Shown here one piece after another: positions 51,901 to 60,956 of a stretch of 64,000 nucleotides of DNA. The stretch is taken from contig JAXHUM010000119.1 in the NCBI GenBank assembly GCA_034189325.1, positions 34,407-98,406 on the forward strand, given 5' to 3'. Made by a program: the position numbers and the translations under genes. The notes under the pieces were generated by a model. That model had not been told where the DNA came from. It searched no databases and worked only from the letters and a program-made list of their open reading frames with translations. This DNA is from JAXHUM01 sp034189325 (GTDB lineage Bacteria; Desulfobacterota; DSM-4660; Desulfatiglandales; Desulfatiglandaceae). Positions within the stretch are counted from its first letter, which is position 1. The number at the start of each line of letters is the position of its first letter.

Positions 51901-53805
51901 ATGATTCAAGATAGACCCAACCGGAATTGGATCTATATCGTCCCCTCCTCGCCTGAGATCTCATTTCCCAACTATCAAGGGAAAAGGATAACAAGGGAAG
52001 AATACATTGAGCACTGGGGCAAATGGGTGATCGCTGGTGATAAAGGGCAGCTCGACGACTGGGCCCAAGACCTCGATCTGGCCGTGGAAGAAGGCCTGAT
52101 CTACATGATCAAGTATCTTCGTCAGGCACCTCAAATCATCGATATGGATACGCCCCTTATGTGTGTCTACTGTGATGACAGGGAGCGTGGGGACATACTC
52201 TACCTCCTGTCTTCCATAGGAATAATGCCCCATGGATGGGAGTATGAAAGAGAGATGTATGAGCAGTGGGGACCTGGCGGCGTGCTGCTGGAGCGATGGA
52301 TAGAACTCCAACACTACACCCCTCAACAGGCTGAAATGGCACGGGAGGACTGTTTGAGGGAACGTAAGACCTGGCTCGACTATTTCTTTGTAACCAACGA
52401 AAGAGTCGGAAGGATCAGACAAAGCCGACCCATCTCATCTCCTGAAGACATGGATAAGCTTCCGCCTGAAAAAGACCTCAGACGCATGACGCCCGTTGTC
52501 GCTTTTGTGGGTATGCTCAATGTGGGAAAGTCAATGCTCTTCAACCAACTGATCGGCGAAGAAAGGGCAATCGTGGCGGATTCTCCCGGAACCACTCATG
52601 ATCGCCTCTATGCCGGAGTCTCCTGGAACGAGTGTCACCTGACCCTGATGGACACGAGAGGCCTCGAGGTAGCCGACGGTTCAGGGCTGTCTCGAGAATC
52701 CGTTCAAGAACTGGAAACCGTTATTCAGGATGCTGACTTTATCATATTGGTGGTGGACGGCCAAAAGAGGTTGACCTACTCGGAACGAAAAGCGGCCCAG
52801 ATCATTGCGGGATCCGAAAAACCATCCCTGTTGGCTGTAAATAAAGTGGACCATGGAAGACTACGAGGCGATGAAGAACTTCCATTCTGGCAACTCGGCT
52901 TCAGCGAACCTTTTTTTGTCAGCGCCTCTAAGGCTATCGGTCTCACTGAAATCAGAAATGAGCTTGTATCCGGATTTTCCAAGACCCTTCCCCATTTTGA
53001 TAAAACAGGTATCCTGAAACTTGCCGTTGTCGGCAGTTCCAATGTGGGGAAATCCACCCTCGTCAACAGGCTTGTAGGCTATCAAAGAGCGCTCGTGGAA
53101 GAGGCCAATGGGACGACACGGGACGCAACAGATACGATCTGGTACTACATTGACAATGATCCGGTGCTCCTCATTGATACTGCATCGATCCATCCTGAAG
53201 GGGCGATGACCGATGATATCGACCGCCGAAGCACGGAACAGGCGCTCAACGCAATTGGACGATCCGACGTCGTGCTTTTCGTTCTTGACGCTTCGACAAT
53301 CGGGTCCTCTCAAGACAAATATATTTCACACTCCATTGAAGAGGCCTCGAGGGCGGTCCTGATTCTAGTCAACAAATGGGATCTGGCCAATAATCAGAGT
53401 CAGCAGGCCATGGAAGACCTCAAAGGGGAGATTAGCTCTCTTTTCGGGTTCCCCTCAAAACCCCCTATTCTGTTTATTTCAGCCGAACGCGAGGACAACA
53501 TCGATCGGATTGTCCCAGCCGCGAGGGAAATATTGGCGAAAAAGAGATCGCGCATATCCACTTCTTTACTCAATGATAGACTCACGAGCATTATTTCCTA
53601 TCGTCCCCCTCCCATCCTCAAGGAGAAGGCCCTCGATATTTATTATGTGGTCCAAGGTGAGATTGATCCACCGAGTTTCGTCTTCTTCGTCAATGATAAG
53701 GCTCTGGTTTCTCCCTCTTACAGGCGTTTCCTTGAGAGTGAATTACACGAATCCTTCGGATTTGAAGGGGTCCCCTTCTGTCTGATCTTCAAAGATATCG
53801 TCTGA
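51901..53805 (+). CDS. Der-like double GTPase with long N-terminal extension
   Basis: 634 residues. The C-terminal two thirds has the EngA/Der layout: first GTPase (G1 GMLNVGKS at 204-211, switch DSPGTTHDR, DTRG, NKVD), second GTPase (GSSNVGKS at 378-385, NGTTRDA, DTAS, NKWD near 491) and a KH-like end (FVNDKALVSPSYRRFLE). Real Der is about 440-490 residues and starts with the first G domain. Here about 200 residues precede it, containing MCVYCDDRERGDILYLLSS and WVIAGDKGQLDDWAQDL; I do not recognise this part. The second G3 reads DTAS rather than DTAG. Probably a special-purpose relative rather than the ribosome assembly factor. It may serve the neighbouring genes. Confidence 0.85.
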   Translation: MIQDRPNRNWIYIVPSSPEISFPNYQGKRITREEYIEHWGKWVIAGDKGQLDDWAQDLDLAVEEGLIYMIKYLRQAPQIIDMDTPLMCVYCDDRERGDILYLLSSIGIMPHGWEYEREMYEQWGPGGVLLERWIELQHYTPQQAEMAREDCLRERKTWLDYFFVTNERVGRIRQSRPISSPEDMDKLPPEKDLRRMTPVVAFVGMLNVGKSMLFNQLIGEERAIVADSPGTTHDRLYAGVSWNECHLTLMDTRGLEVADGSGLSRESVQELETVIQDADFIILVVDGQKRLTYSERKAAQIIAGSEKPSLLAVNKVDHGRLRGDEELPFWQLGFSEPFFVSASKAIGLTEIRNELVSGFSKTLPHFDKTGILKLAVVGSSNVGKSTLVNRLVGYQRALVEEANGTTRDATDTIWYYIDNDPVLLIDTASIHPEGAMTDDIDRRSTEQALNAIGRSDVVLFVLDASTIGSSQDKYISHSIEEASRAVLILVNKWDLANNQSQQAMEDLKGEISSLFGFPSKPPILFISAEREDNIDRIVPAAREILAKKRSRISTSLLNDRLTSIISYRPPPILKEKALDIYYVVQGEIDPPSFVFFVNDKALVSPSYRRFLESELHESFGFEGVPFCLIFKDIV

Positions 53806-53877
53806 CTCCATCTATGAATCAAGATCTCTTTTTCATTGACTCTCAGTGGACACCCGACTATCCTTCGCCAGTGTAGG

Positions 53878-53896
53878 AGCGGTTCTTCACACCGCT
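53878..53896. repeat. Short hairpin between the GTPase and amidohydrolase genes
   Basis: AGCGGT-TCTTCAC-ACCGCT, a perfect 6-bp stem with a 7-base loop. No T-run follows, so it may be an mRNA-processing or operator site. The rest of the 200-base gap holds no gene. Confidence 0.35.
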
Positions 53897-54005
53897 TAGC
53901 GGCCGATACTCAAAGTCTACTCGATAAACCCCGATTGAACGGAAACACCATCTTCGTTTAGAGTCTCTTAGTTTGAAAACCACCAAAATATCAGGAGGTA
54001 AGAAC

Positions 54006-54860
54006 ATGAAGGTAATTGACGTACAGGCACAGATGACCACCCGGAAAGGCGCTCTGTTTCCCGACAAGAAAGACTTTTTCGAGACTTCGTTTAAGACCAA
54101 AATCCCCTATTTTCAGACCGAAGAGGAAATGATGGGGTATTACAGATCTGTTGATGCCAGCGTCATTCTCGTCACGCCGGCAGGGAACAAGACGGATATG
54201 GGAGAACTCAGGGATGTGAATGATTATGTCGGCCAATTAAAAAAGGACTATCCCGATGTTGTTGCCGGGTTCTGGGTGGGATTTCATCCTGACCTCGGTA
54301 TACATCAATGCCTTAAGGAGTTGGAGCGATGCATAAAAGACCTGGGGGCGGTCGGATACTATCATATGGCTGATCTTGGCGCCGGCATTCCAGCCAACGA
54401 TCCTCGGAATTATCCCCTCTATGGCCTGTGCCAGGAGGCTGGTGCGGTCATAAAGACAAGCATAGGACATACTGCCGCCGGTGCAGGGCTTCCCGGCGGA
54501 GGCGGGGTCCGCCTAAAACATGAACGCCCGATCCCTGTCCTGGATGACATAGCCGTGGATTTTCCTGACCTCAGCATCATCGGGGCCCATTGTCCGTGGC
54601 CCTTTCAGAATGAGATGATCTCCGTGATGCTCCACAAAGCCAATGTGTATTGTGATCTCCACGGCTGGTCTCCCAAGTATTTCCCGCCGGAGATAAAAAA
54701 GGAAGTCAACGGGAGACTCAAGCACAAGTTCTTTTTCGGATCCGATTACCCCTTCCTATACTTTGACAGACTGTATGAGGATTGGGAATCTGAAGGATAC
54801 AGGCCGGAGGCACTGGAAAACGTTTACTACAAAAATGCCCAGAAGGTGTTTAAGCTTTAG
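54006..54860 (+). CDS. Amidohydrolase_2-like protein with altered metal ligands
   Basis: 284 residues from ATG 54006, preceded by AGGAGGTAAGAAC. The overall fold of the ACMSD/amidohydrolase_2 family is clear (VAGFWVGFHPDLGIHQC; VLDDIAVDFPDLSIIGAHCPWP; FFFGSDYPF). The N-terminal DxHxH metal motif reads DVQAQ, and the block usually holding the next histidine reads VIKTSIGHTAAGAG with Ser at the expected place. The GAHC histidine and the GSDYP aspartate remain. Loss of three ligands suggests no, or changed, metal chemistry. It follows the Der-like GTPase and faces the TRAP genes end to end. Confidence 0.8.
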   Translation: MKVIDVQAQMTTRKGALFPDKKDFFETSFKTKIPYFQTEEEMMGYYRSVDASVILVTPAGNKTDMGELRDVNDYVGQLKKDYPDVVAGFWVGFHPDLGIHQCLKELERCIKDLGAVGYYHMADLGAGIPANDPRNYPLYGLCQEAGAVIKTSIGHTAAGAGLPGGGGVRLKHERPIPVLDDIAVDFPDLSIIGAHCPWPFQNEMISVMLHKANVYCDLHGWSPKYFPPEIKKEVNGRLKHKFFFGSDYPFLYFDRLYEDWESEGYRPEALENVYYKNAQKVFKL

Positions 54861-54887
54861 TGCAAACACCCACTAAATCAGAATAGC

Positions 54888-54910
54888 CCTACCCCATTAA
54901 ACGGGGTAGG
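54888..54910. terminator. Hairpin over the DctM stop codon
   Basis: CCTACCCC-ATTAAAC-GGGGTAGG, perfect 8-bp stem between convergent genes; it includes the end of the dctM-like coding sequence. There is no clear T-run, so it may simply protect the mRNA ends. Confidence 0.5.
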
Positions 54911-56190
54911 AAAAGCGTTATCTCCGGGAAAGCCACAAGGATGATCAATGAGGCCATCTGAATCAGAAAAAAAGGCAGAATACCTTTAAAGACAACCCCC
55001 AGAGGCACATCCTTGGCCACGCCGCTTAAGGCATAGGCGCACAACCCCACCGGAGGGGTAATCAGGGCCATGGCTCCTGTCAAGGTCACTATCACCCCAA
55101 ACCATATTGGGTCAAAGCCGAGACCTTTCACAACAGGAAAAACAATAGGCAAGAGAAGGACCAGAAGGCCTACGATATCCAGGACACAACCCATAAGGAT
55201 AAAGAGGACCAGTATTAATGTCAGAATGACATGCCTGGAAAAGGGCAGACCCGCAACGAAATCAGCCAACTCCATGGGCAGGTAGGTCAAAGCCAGAAAG
55301 TGCATGTACAACATGGCCCCTATAATTATCAAAAATATCATGCATGTTGTGCGGCCCGTCTGTTCCAGGGCTGTGAACAGCCCTTTCCACGTCATACGCC
55401 CTCTACTCAAGGCCAATATAAAACTCCCGAAAGCCCCTACCGCAGCGGCCTCCGTTGGTGTAAAAAACCCTGCATAGATCCCCCCGATGACAAGCAAAAA
55501 GATGATAATAACCGGGGAGGTCCCCTTGAGCGATACGAATCTCTCTTTCCAACCCGATCTCGGTCCGGGAGGGGCTATTGCAGGATTTCGCTTTGCCCAA
55601 AAATAGATCATTCCCATGAATAGAGCGGCGCACAAAAGCCCGGGGACAACACCCGCCACCAAAACCTTGCCTATGGAGGTCTCTGTCAAGACTCCATAGA
55701 CTATAAGAGGAATGCTTGGCGGGATAATGATCCCGAGAGTACTTCCCCCGGCTACTGATCCTGTGGCCAGTCGGGCATCATATTTATATCTGGACATCTC
55801 GGGGAGCGTGGCCGTACCCATGGTTGCTGCCGCGGCAATACCTGATCCGCAGACAGCGGCAAATCCGGTGCAGGCGACGATGGTGGCGTGCGCCAGTCCA
55901 CCGGGCAGATGCCCCAACCAGCTGTAACCGGATGAGTAAATATCTCTCAAGAGCCCCGATACCGAGATGAACATACCCATAAGAATAAACAATGGAATAC
56001 AGGTAAGAATGAAGTTGGAAATATTGGTGAAAGGTACCATCCCAAGGATACCCAAGCTGGCTTTCCATCCCACCAGGTAGGCATTACCCAGGAGGCCGAT
56101 CAAGAGGAGTACAACGGCAATCGGTATCCTTAGAGCCAGAAGAAAAAACAAAACGAAGATGCTAATCACACCTAGGATAAGAGGATCCAT
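54889..56190 (-). CDS. dctM: TRAP transporter large permease subunit
   Basis: 433 residues with about 12-13 membrane segments; family blocks AALFMGMIYF, GSGIAAAATMGTATLPEM and GIIIPPSIPLIVYGVLTE. DctM is the ion-coupled channel part of TRAP transporters, which take up organic acids with sodium. It is last in the P-Q-M operon. The neighbouring amidohydrolase and acyl-CoA genes hint at a carboxylic acid substrate. Confidence 0.94.
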   Translation of the reverse strand: MDPLILGVISIFVLFFLLALRIPIAVVLLLIGLLGNAYLVGWKASLGILGMVPFTNISNFILTCIPLFILMGMFISVSGLLRDIYSSGYSWLGHLPGGLAHATIVACTGFAAVCGSGIAAAATMGTATLPEMSRYKYDARLATGSVAGGSTLGIIIPPSIPLIVYGVLTETSIGKVLVAGVVPGLLCAALFMGMIYFWAKRNPAIAPPGPRSGWKERFVSLKGTSPVIIIFLLVIGGIYAGFFTPTEAAAVGAFGSFILALSRGRMTWKGLFTALEQTGRTTCMIFLIIIGAMLYMHFLALTYLPMELADFVAGLPFSRHVILTLILVLFILMGCVLDIVGLLVLLLPIVFPVVKGLGFDPIWFGVIVTLTGAMALITPPVGLCAYALSGVAKDVPLGVVFKGILPFFLIQMASLIILVAFPEITLFLPRLMG

Positions 56191-56213
56191 TAGATTCCTT
56201 TTGATTCTTTTGC

Positions 56214-56699
56214 CTAACCTTTGGTGGGACCTCTCAGGTTAGACGTTGATCGGACAAGCTCGACAATAAGTTCGAAGGCCCACATAAGTGCCCCAAAGGC
56301 TATCAAGAATTTAAATGGGAAAAGGGGAATTTGGAGGGCACAGGTAATCTCCCCTGCCCTCAATGACATCATCCCATGCAAAAAGGTCTGCCATACCAGG
56401 AGTATGGCAATAATTAAACCTGCAACAGAAGCCAGGCAATCAAAGAACGCCTGGGTTCGCGGTGAAAAACGGTCTACAAGTATGCCTACAGCCACATTTC
56501 CCTTCTCGGCTTGTGTATATGCCAGTCCCAATCCAATCAAGACCACTATAAGCAGTTCATTGAGTTCAAAGGCCCCGGGGACCGGGAACCCGAAGTAACG
56601 ACCCACGACATCCCCTGTTACGACGAGGACCATAATCCCCAAGGCACACAGCCCTATGCCGTTTGTCCATCGACTGACGGATTGTATGGTTTTTTCCAC
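56214..56699 (-). CDS. dctQ: TRAP transporter small permease subunit
   Basis: 161 residues with four membrane segments and the DctQ signature region (VVTGDVVGRYFGFPVPGAFELNE-type block near 25-47). It scaffolds DctM. It starts 14 bases after the DctP stop. Confidence 0.9.
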   Translation of the reverse strand: MEKTIQSVSRWTNGIGLCALGIMVLVVTGDVVGRYFGFPVPGAFELNELLIVVLIGLGLAYTQAEKGNVAVGILVDRFSPRTQAFFDCLASVAGLIIAILLVWQTFLHGMMSLRAGEITCALQIPLFPFKFLIAFGALMWAFELIVELVRSTSNLRGPTKG

Positions 56700-56713
56700 T
56701 GTCTCACTCTCAC

Positions 56714-57760
56714 CTAAAAGGGTTCAATGCCCCGGTCCTTGAGAATACGCACAAGATCATCCATGACCGCCTTGCCGGGTAATCCTCTCTTTTCAGTATC
56801 TTCCACCCATTTGTCCCATACCGGTAAGACGGCCTTTTTCCACCGGTTCATCTCATCGGGAGGAAGGGAATAGATTTCGACACCTCCCTTTTTGCACATC
56901 CCCTTTCCCATGGCTCCAAATTTATCGAATCCGGGCCCGATACTCTTCTGAAGGACCAACCCCTGCTCGTCAACAATCTTCTGAAGATCTGAAGGGAGTT
57001 TATTGTACGTGTCTTTGTTCATGAATATCCCGAGACCGGTAGGGCCGATCCCAAGTTGCAGCACATACTTGGATACCTCCCAGGCCTTTGAAATCATGAC
57101 ATCGGTGCCCCCGAGGAGAGCCGCGTCCATAGTGCCTCGTTGCAGGCCTGTATAGACATCGGGGATAGGGATAACAAGAGGCACAGCCCCAAATGCCTTG
57201 ATCATTTCCAACTGGAGTCCCACTCCCCTGACCTTTAGGCCGCGCATGTCTTCCAGCTTGTTTACCTTTTTCTTGACCAGAATCAGGTCATCGGAAGCGC
57301 TGATGCAGGATGAGAGCATCTTGACGTTGGGATGTTCCTTGTGGATGTGCGATTCATAAAGCTCCCACAGGATCTCGGCCCCTACAGTCGCATTGGGAAA
57401 GGCAAAGGGGAGTTCGGAAACCATAGACAGGGGCCACCTCCCAGGAACATATCCCCAACAGATCAGGGCAATATCCGCCACGCCGTTCAGGACAATATCA
57501 TACTGGTCCTTTGCCTTGCCCAATGCCTCGGCGTGGAACCACTGAACCTTCAACCTTCCCTGACTCGCCTGCTCTAAACCCTTGCCCCACGGCTCCAGGA
57601 CATACTTGATGATAGGGAGGGCAGGAGGAGCAAAAGTAGAGAATTTGAGCACTTTCTCGACAGAGGGCTCTTGCTCTGCATTGCCGTCGACGCTGATGAA
57701 AAGCATAAGCACCACACCCAGCAGGATCATAAAAATGGTTGAAATCGAGTTCTGTTTCAT
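56714..57760 (-). CDS. dctP: TRAP transporter periplasmic solute-binding protein
   Basis: 348 residues with a signal peptide (FMILLGVVLMLFISVDGNAEQ, cut probably after GNA). DctP blocks: LKFSTFAPPALPIIKYVLEP, LNGVADIALICWGYVPGR, MRGLKVRGVG (with the arginine that usually binds the ligand carboxylate) and GTMDAALLGG. GGAGGAGAA precedes the ATG. The ligand is a carboxylate of unknown type. Confidence 0.93.
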   Translation of the reverse strand: MKQNSISTIFMILLGVVLMLFISVDGNAEQEPSVEKVLKFSTFAPPALPIIKYVLEPWGKGLEQASQGRLKVQWFHAEALGKAKDQYDIVLNGVADIALICWGYVPGRWPLSMVSELPFAFPNATVGAEILWELYESHIHKEHPNVKMLSSCISASDDLILVKKKVNKLEDMRGLKVRGVGLQLEMIKAFGAVPLVIPIPDVYTGLQRGTMDAALLGGTDVMISKAWEVSKYVLQLGIGPTGLGIFMNKDTYNKLPSDLQKIVDEQGLVLQKSIGPGFDKFGAMGKGMCKKGGVEIYSLPPDEMNRWKKAVLPVWDKWVEDTEKRGLPGKAVMDDLVRILKDRGIEPF

Positions 57761-57800
57761 TTCTCCTCCACTCTTAAAGTTAAACCCACAAAATATTGAT

Positions 57801-57840
57801 TATTCACCTAGGATCTATAATATGTATAAATAATCACCTA
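57801..57840 (-). promoter_or_regulatory. Direct repeats flanking the TRAP operon promoter region
   Basis: TATTCACCTA (57801-57810) and TAATCACCTA (57831-57840) match at 9 of 10 bases and start exactly 30 bases apart, three helical turns. An AT-rich -10-like TATTAT on the minus strand lies between them. This looks like a pair of regulator sites 40-80 bases before dctP. Confidence 0.45.
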
Positions 57841-57907
57841 AACTGGCATATTTTACCAGGATTAAGTTCATTGACAATCTCCCATCACGGATGCCTGTTT
57901 CGAGACC

Positions 57908-59011
57908 CTACTCCGATATGTAAGGAAGGGGCCAGATCCTTAGATAGTCCCGAATCCTGATCCATATGCCAACCAGTCCATCAGGTTCGAAGATGATGAA
58001 TAGAATGATCAAGGCCCCGAAAATCCATTCCTTCATGGGGCCGAGCAGCATCGTCACATTGGGGTCATAGACCTGGGCGAGGTAGCTGACAATGAGACGC
58101 AACAAATGGGGCACAAAGGTAATGAAGACGACTCCGAAAACAGTCCCCACCAGTCTTCCCATACCCCCCACCAGGACCATGGCCAGAAACGCAATAGACT
58201 CAAAAAAGGTATAGTTTTGGGGTATGGCCGTCCTGAGTAACCCGGTATACAAGGCCCCTGCCACCCCTGCGTAAAAAGCGCTGATAGCAAAAGAAAGCAG
58301 CTTATAGCGAAAGATGGGGATTCCAATAATCTCGGCGGAGACATCGTTGTCACGTATAGCGACAAATGCCCGCCCTATCTTCGAACGGATAATATTCTTG
58401 GCCCCCCACGTCAAAAGAACAGCAAGGACAAAAAGGAGCAAAAAGTAGGCCTGATGGGTCTCGAGGGAGAATCCGAATAAACGAGGAGAGGGCAGCTCAA
58501 TTCCCCTTATGCCTCTTGTGACGCTTTCCCAATGTATGATGATATAGTCAATGACAAACTGGAAGGCAATGGTCGCCACCATCAGATAGAAGGCCTTGAT
58601 GCGAAGGGAGGGAACGCCTACAAGGAATCCGGCCATTGCAGCCACAAGACCCGCAACAAAGACCGTGAGGATGAAAGGAAATCCCAATTTCGTTATGAGG
58701 AGGGCCGACGTATAGGCCCCTACCCCCATGAACGCCGCATGACCCAGGGAGAGCAGACCGGTGAACCCGATCAGAATCTGAAGGCCCATGGCCGCTATAA
58801 GATTGACCAGGATCTGATTCATGATAAAGTAGTGACCTTCATTGGCACCTATGCCGATCGTCGACCCGATAAATGTAATACCGACAAGAATCATGAGGAT
58901 CACAAGCCATGCCCTCATAAAACGTGTTCGAAAGATCCTTTCATCCTCTCTATAACTGAAGACTGAGGTCGAAGCGAAATAGGCGTTGTATCTATCGGAA
59001 AACGATCTCAC
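57908..59011 (-). CDS. livM: Branched-chain amino acid-type ABC transporter permease
   Basis: 367 residues with about nine membrane segments and the LivM block LLSLGHAAFMGVGAYTSAL and the EAA-like loop (IGRAFVAIRDNDVSAEIIGI). It begins with a 30-residue charged cytoplasmic stretch. Its ATG overlaps the stop of the acyl-CoA synthetase gene by 4 bases (ATGA). It is the last gene of the operon. Confidence 0.93.
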   Translation of the reverse strand: MRSFSDRYNAYFASTSVFSYREDERIFRTRFMRAWLVILMILVGITFIGSTIGIGANEGHYFIMNQILVNLIAAMGLQILIGFTGLLSLGHAAFMGVGAYTSALLITKLGFPFILTVFVAGLVAAMAGFLVGVPSLRIKAFYLMVATIAFQFVIDYIIIHWESVTRGIRGIELPSPRLFGFSLETHQAYFLLLFVLAVLLTWGAKNIIRSKIGRAFVAIRDNDVSAEIIGIPIFRYKLLSFAISAFYAGVAGALYTGLLRTAIPQNYTFFESIAFLAMVLVGGMGRLVGTVFGVVFITFVPHLLRLIVSYLAQVYDPNVTMLLGPMKEWIFGALIILFIIFEPDGLVGIWIRIRDYLRIWPLPYISE

Positions 59012-60942
59012 CAGTTGATCTCCTTAATAGCAACACTTCCCTTGAACATCGAGATTCGACCATCCTCATAACGTATCTGGATATCCAGATCATGGGTCTC
59101 TTTGGACCGATAGAGATCCTCGATAAGAGGTCGATATCTCTCATTGACAAAACCCCGCCTTACCTTTCTTGTTCTCGTCAATTCGCCGTCATCCGGATGA
59201 AGCTCCTTAAGGAGAATAGCGAACCGCTTTATCCTGATGTTTTTCGGAAATCGTTCACAGATTTTTTTTACCTCACTATGGATGAGGTCGTAGACCTCGT
59301 CTCTCTGAGAAAGATCCTGCAAAGTGGTGAAGGAAATGCCCCTCTTCTTAGCCCAGTTACCCACATTCTCCAGGTCAATGCTCACGACGGCCGTGACATA
59401 AGGTCTTTCCGCTCCGCAGACCACGCTTTCATGGATGTAGGGGCTGAATTTGAGGCGGGTCTCAATGTCTTGGGGGGCGAACTTTGTGCCGTCATTGAGC
59501 GTCATGATATCTTTGGATCGATCAAAGACGTAGAGATGGCCGTCTTCCCCGAAATAACCGTTGTCACCTGTTTTGAAATATCCATCCTCTGTAAAGCTCT
59601 CTGAAGTAGCCTTCTCGTTTTTGTAATATCCCAGATGGACGTTCTTTCCTAGAACAAGGATCTCCCCATCCTCGGAGATCTTGACATCCACACCGGGGAT
59701 GGGGATGCCGACGGTCTCAGGTCTAACATCCTCTTCCTTGTGGGTGGTCACAATTCCCCCGCATTCGCTGATCCCGTATACCTGACGAAGATCCAGCCCT
59801 AGGGATTTAAAATATTTGAAGACCTCAGGCGAAATAGCCCCTCCGCCTGTTACGGCCATTCTCACCCGTCCGAGACCGACCTTATTTCTCAAAGGTCGAA
59901 TAACGGAAAAATAAAGGACCCGGGAGACCAGTCGAGTCCATAGACCGGGCTCTTCACCAGTCAGTTCGGCCTCCGTGTACTTCATTGCGGACCCCATGGC
60001 AAAGTTATAGAAGAATCGTTTCAGGAAATCGGCATTGTCCATAGCCGCCTGAATCGTGGATATCAGCAATTCCCAGGTCGCCGGGGTCCCACCGAAATAG
60101 GATGGCTGCAGCTCGATCAGGTCTTTTCGAACCGTCTCTGTTTCCTCCGGGAAATTGTAATGGGCTCCCACGGTAAGGAAACGAGTCAAGACGTAGAGTT
60201 GTTCTCCAATCCAGGGCAGAGGTGCAAGCGAGAGGAGTTCATCTTCCCTGTTCATTCTCACCATCTTGCCGTAGTTCTTTGAAGCAAAAATGAGGTTTTG
60301 ATGGCTGAGGATGGAGAGCTTCGGTTTGGCGGTTGTGCCTGAGGTGGTCAGCATTATAGCCGGCCCTGATGGATCGATCTGTTCGGCCATTTTCCGCAGG
60401 AAGTCCTTATGATCCCTCTGCTGTTCGTCACCCATCTCGAGGACCCTTTCAAAACGTTCCAGAAAGGGATATTCCTCATAATAATGGCTCATCCCGCGAG
60501 AGTCCCAGACAATAACCTTATGGACACCACCTTTAATCTCATCCCAAATCGTGAGGATCTTGTCTACCTGCTCCTGATCTCGAAGGATCAAAAAGCGGGC
60601 CTCGGAATAAGATATCAGATAGGCCATCTCTTCAGCCAGGCTGTCCGCGTAGACTCCCGTGGGGATACCTCCTGCGGCCATACATCCGAACTCGGCAATT
60701 ATCCATTGAGGCTTGTTGTCACCAATGATGGCGAGCTTGTTGTTCGAATTGAAACCCAATACCTTTAGGCCGAATGCAAACCGTTCGATATTCTTGCTGA
60801 AATCGGCCCACGTCATCGGGCTCCAAACGCCGTATCTCTTTTCCCGCACTGCCACTGCATCGGGTATCTCATCCGTGTTCTTTACAATAAGACCGAGTAG
60901 TGTATCTTCAAGCATATCAATACCTGGTGGCTTGTGAGCCAT
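59008..60942 (-). CDS. AMP-forming acyl-CoA synthetase (long-chain or aromatic acid type)
   Basis: 644 residues. The P-loop-like motif is MLTTSGTTAKPKLSILSHQN, A5 is QVYGISECGGIVTTH, A7 is YFKTGDNGYFGEDGHLY, and the A8 hinge is FDRSKDIMTLNDGTKFAPQDIE. The A10 lysine lies probably in TRTRKVRRGFVNERY. It activates a carboxylic acid with ATP to the CoA ester in the cytoplasm. Being embedded between livG and livM, it probably activates the acid that the transporter brings in. The family (FadD15/AMP-binding enzyme with about 640 residues) usually acts on medium to long fatty acids. Confidence 0.92.
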   Translation of the reverse strand: MAHKPPGIDMLEDTLLGLIVKNTDEIPDAVAVREKRYGVWSPMTWADFSKNIERFAFGLKVLGFNSNNKLAIIGDNKPQWIIAEFGCMAAGGIPTGVYADSLAEEMAYLISYSEARFLILRDQEQVDKILTIWDEIKGGVHKVIVWDSRGMSHYYEEYPFLERFERVLEMGDEQQRDHKDFLRKMAEQIDPSGPAIMLTTSGTTAKPKLSILSHQNLIFASKNYGKMVRMNREDELLSLAPLPWIGEQLYVLTRFLTVGAHYNFPEETETVRKDLIELQPSYFGGTPATWELLISTIQAAMDNADFLKRFFYNFAMGSAMKYTEAELTGEEPGLWTRLVSRVLYFSVIRPLRNKVGLGRVRMAVTGGGAISPEVFKYFKSLGLDLRQVYGISECGGIVTTHKEEDVRPETVGIPIPGVDVKISEDGEILVLGKNVHLGYYKNEKATSESFTEDGYFKTGDNGYFGEDGHLYVFDRSKDIMTLNDGTKFAPQDIETRLKFSPYIHESVVCGAERPYVTAVVSIDLENVGNWAKKRGISFTTLQDLSQRDEVYDLIHSEVKKICERFPKNIRIKRFAILLKELHPDDGELTRTRKVRRGFVNERYRPLIEDLYRSKETHDLDIQIRYEDGRISMFKGSVAIKEINW

Positions 60943-60956
60943 GGGGATGACGTCTA

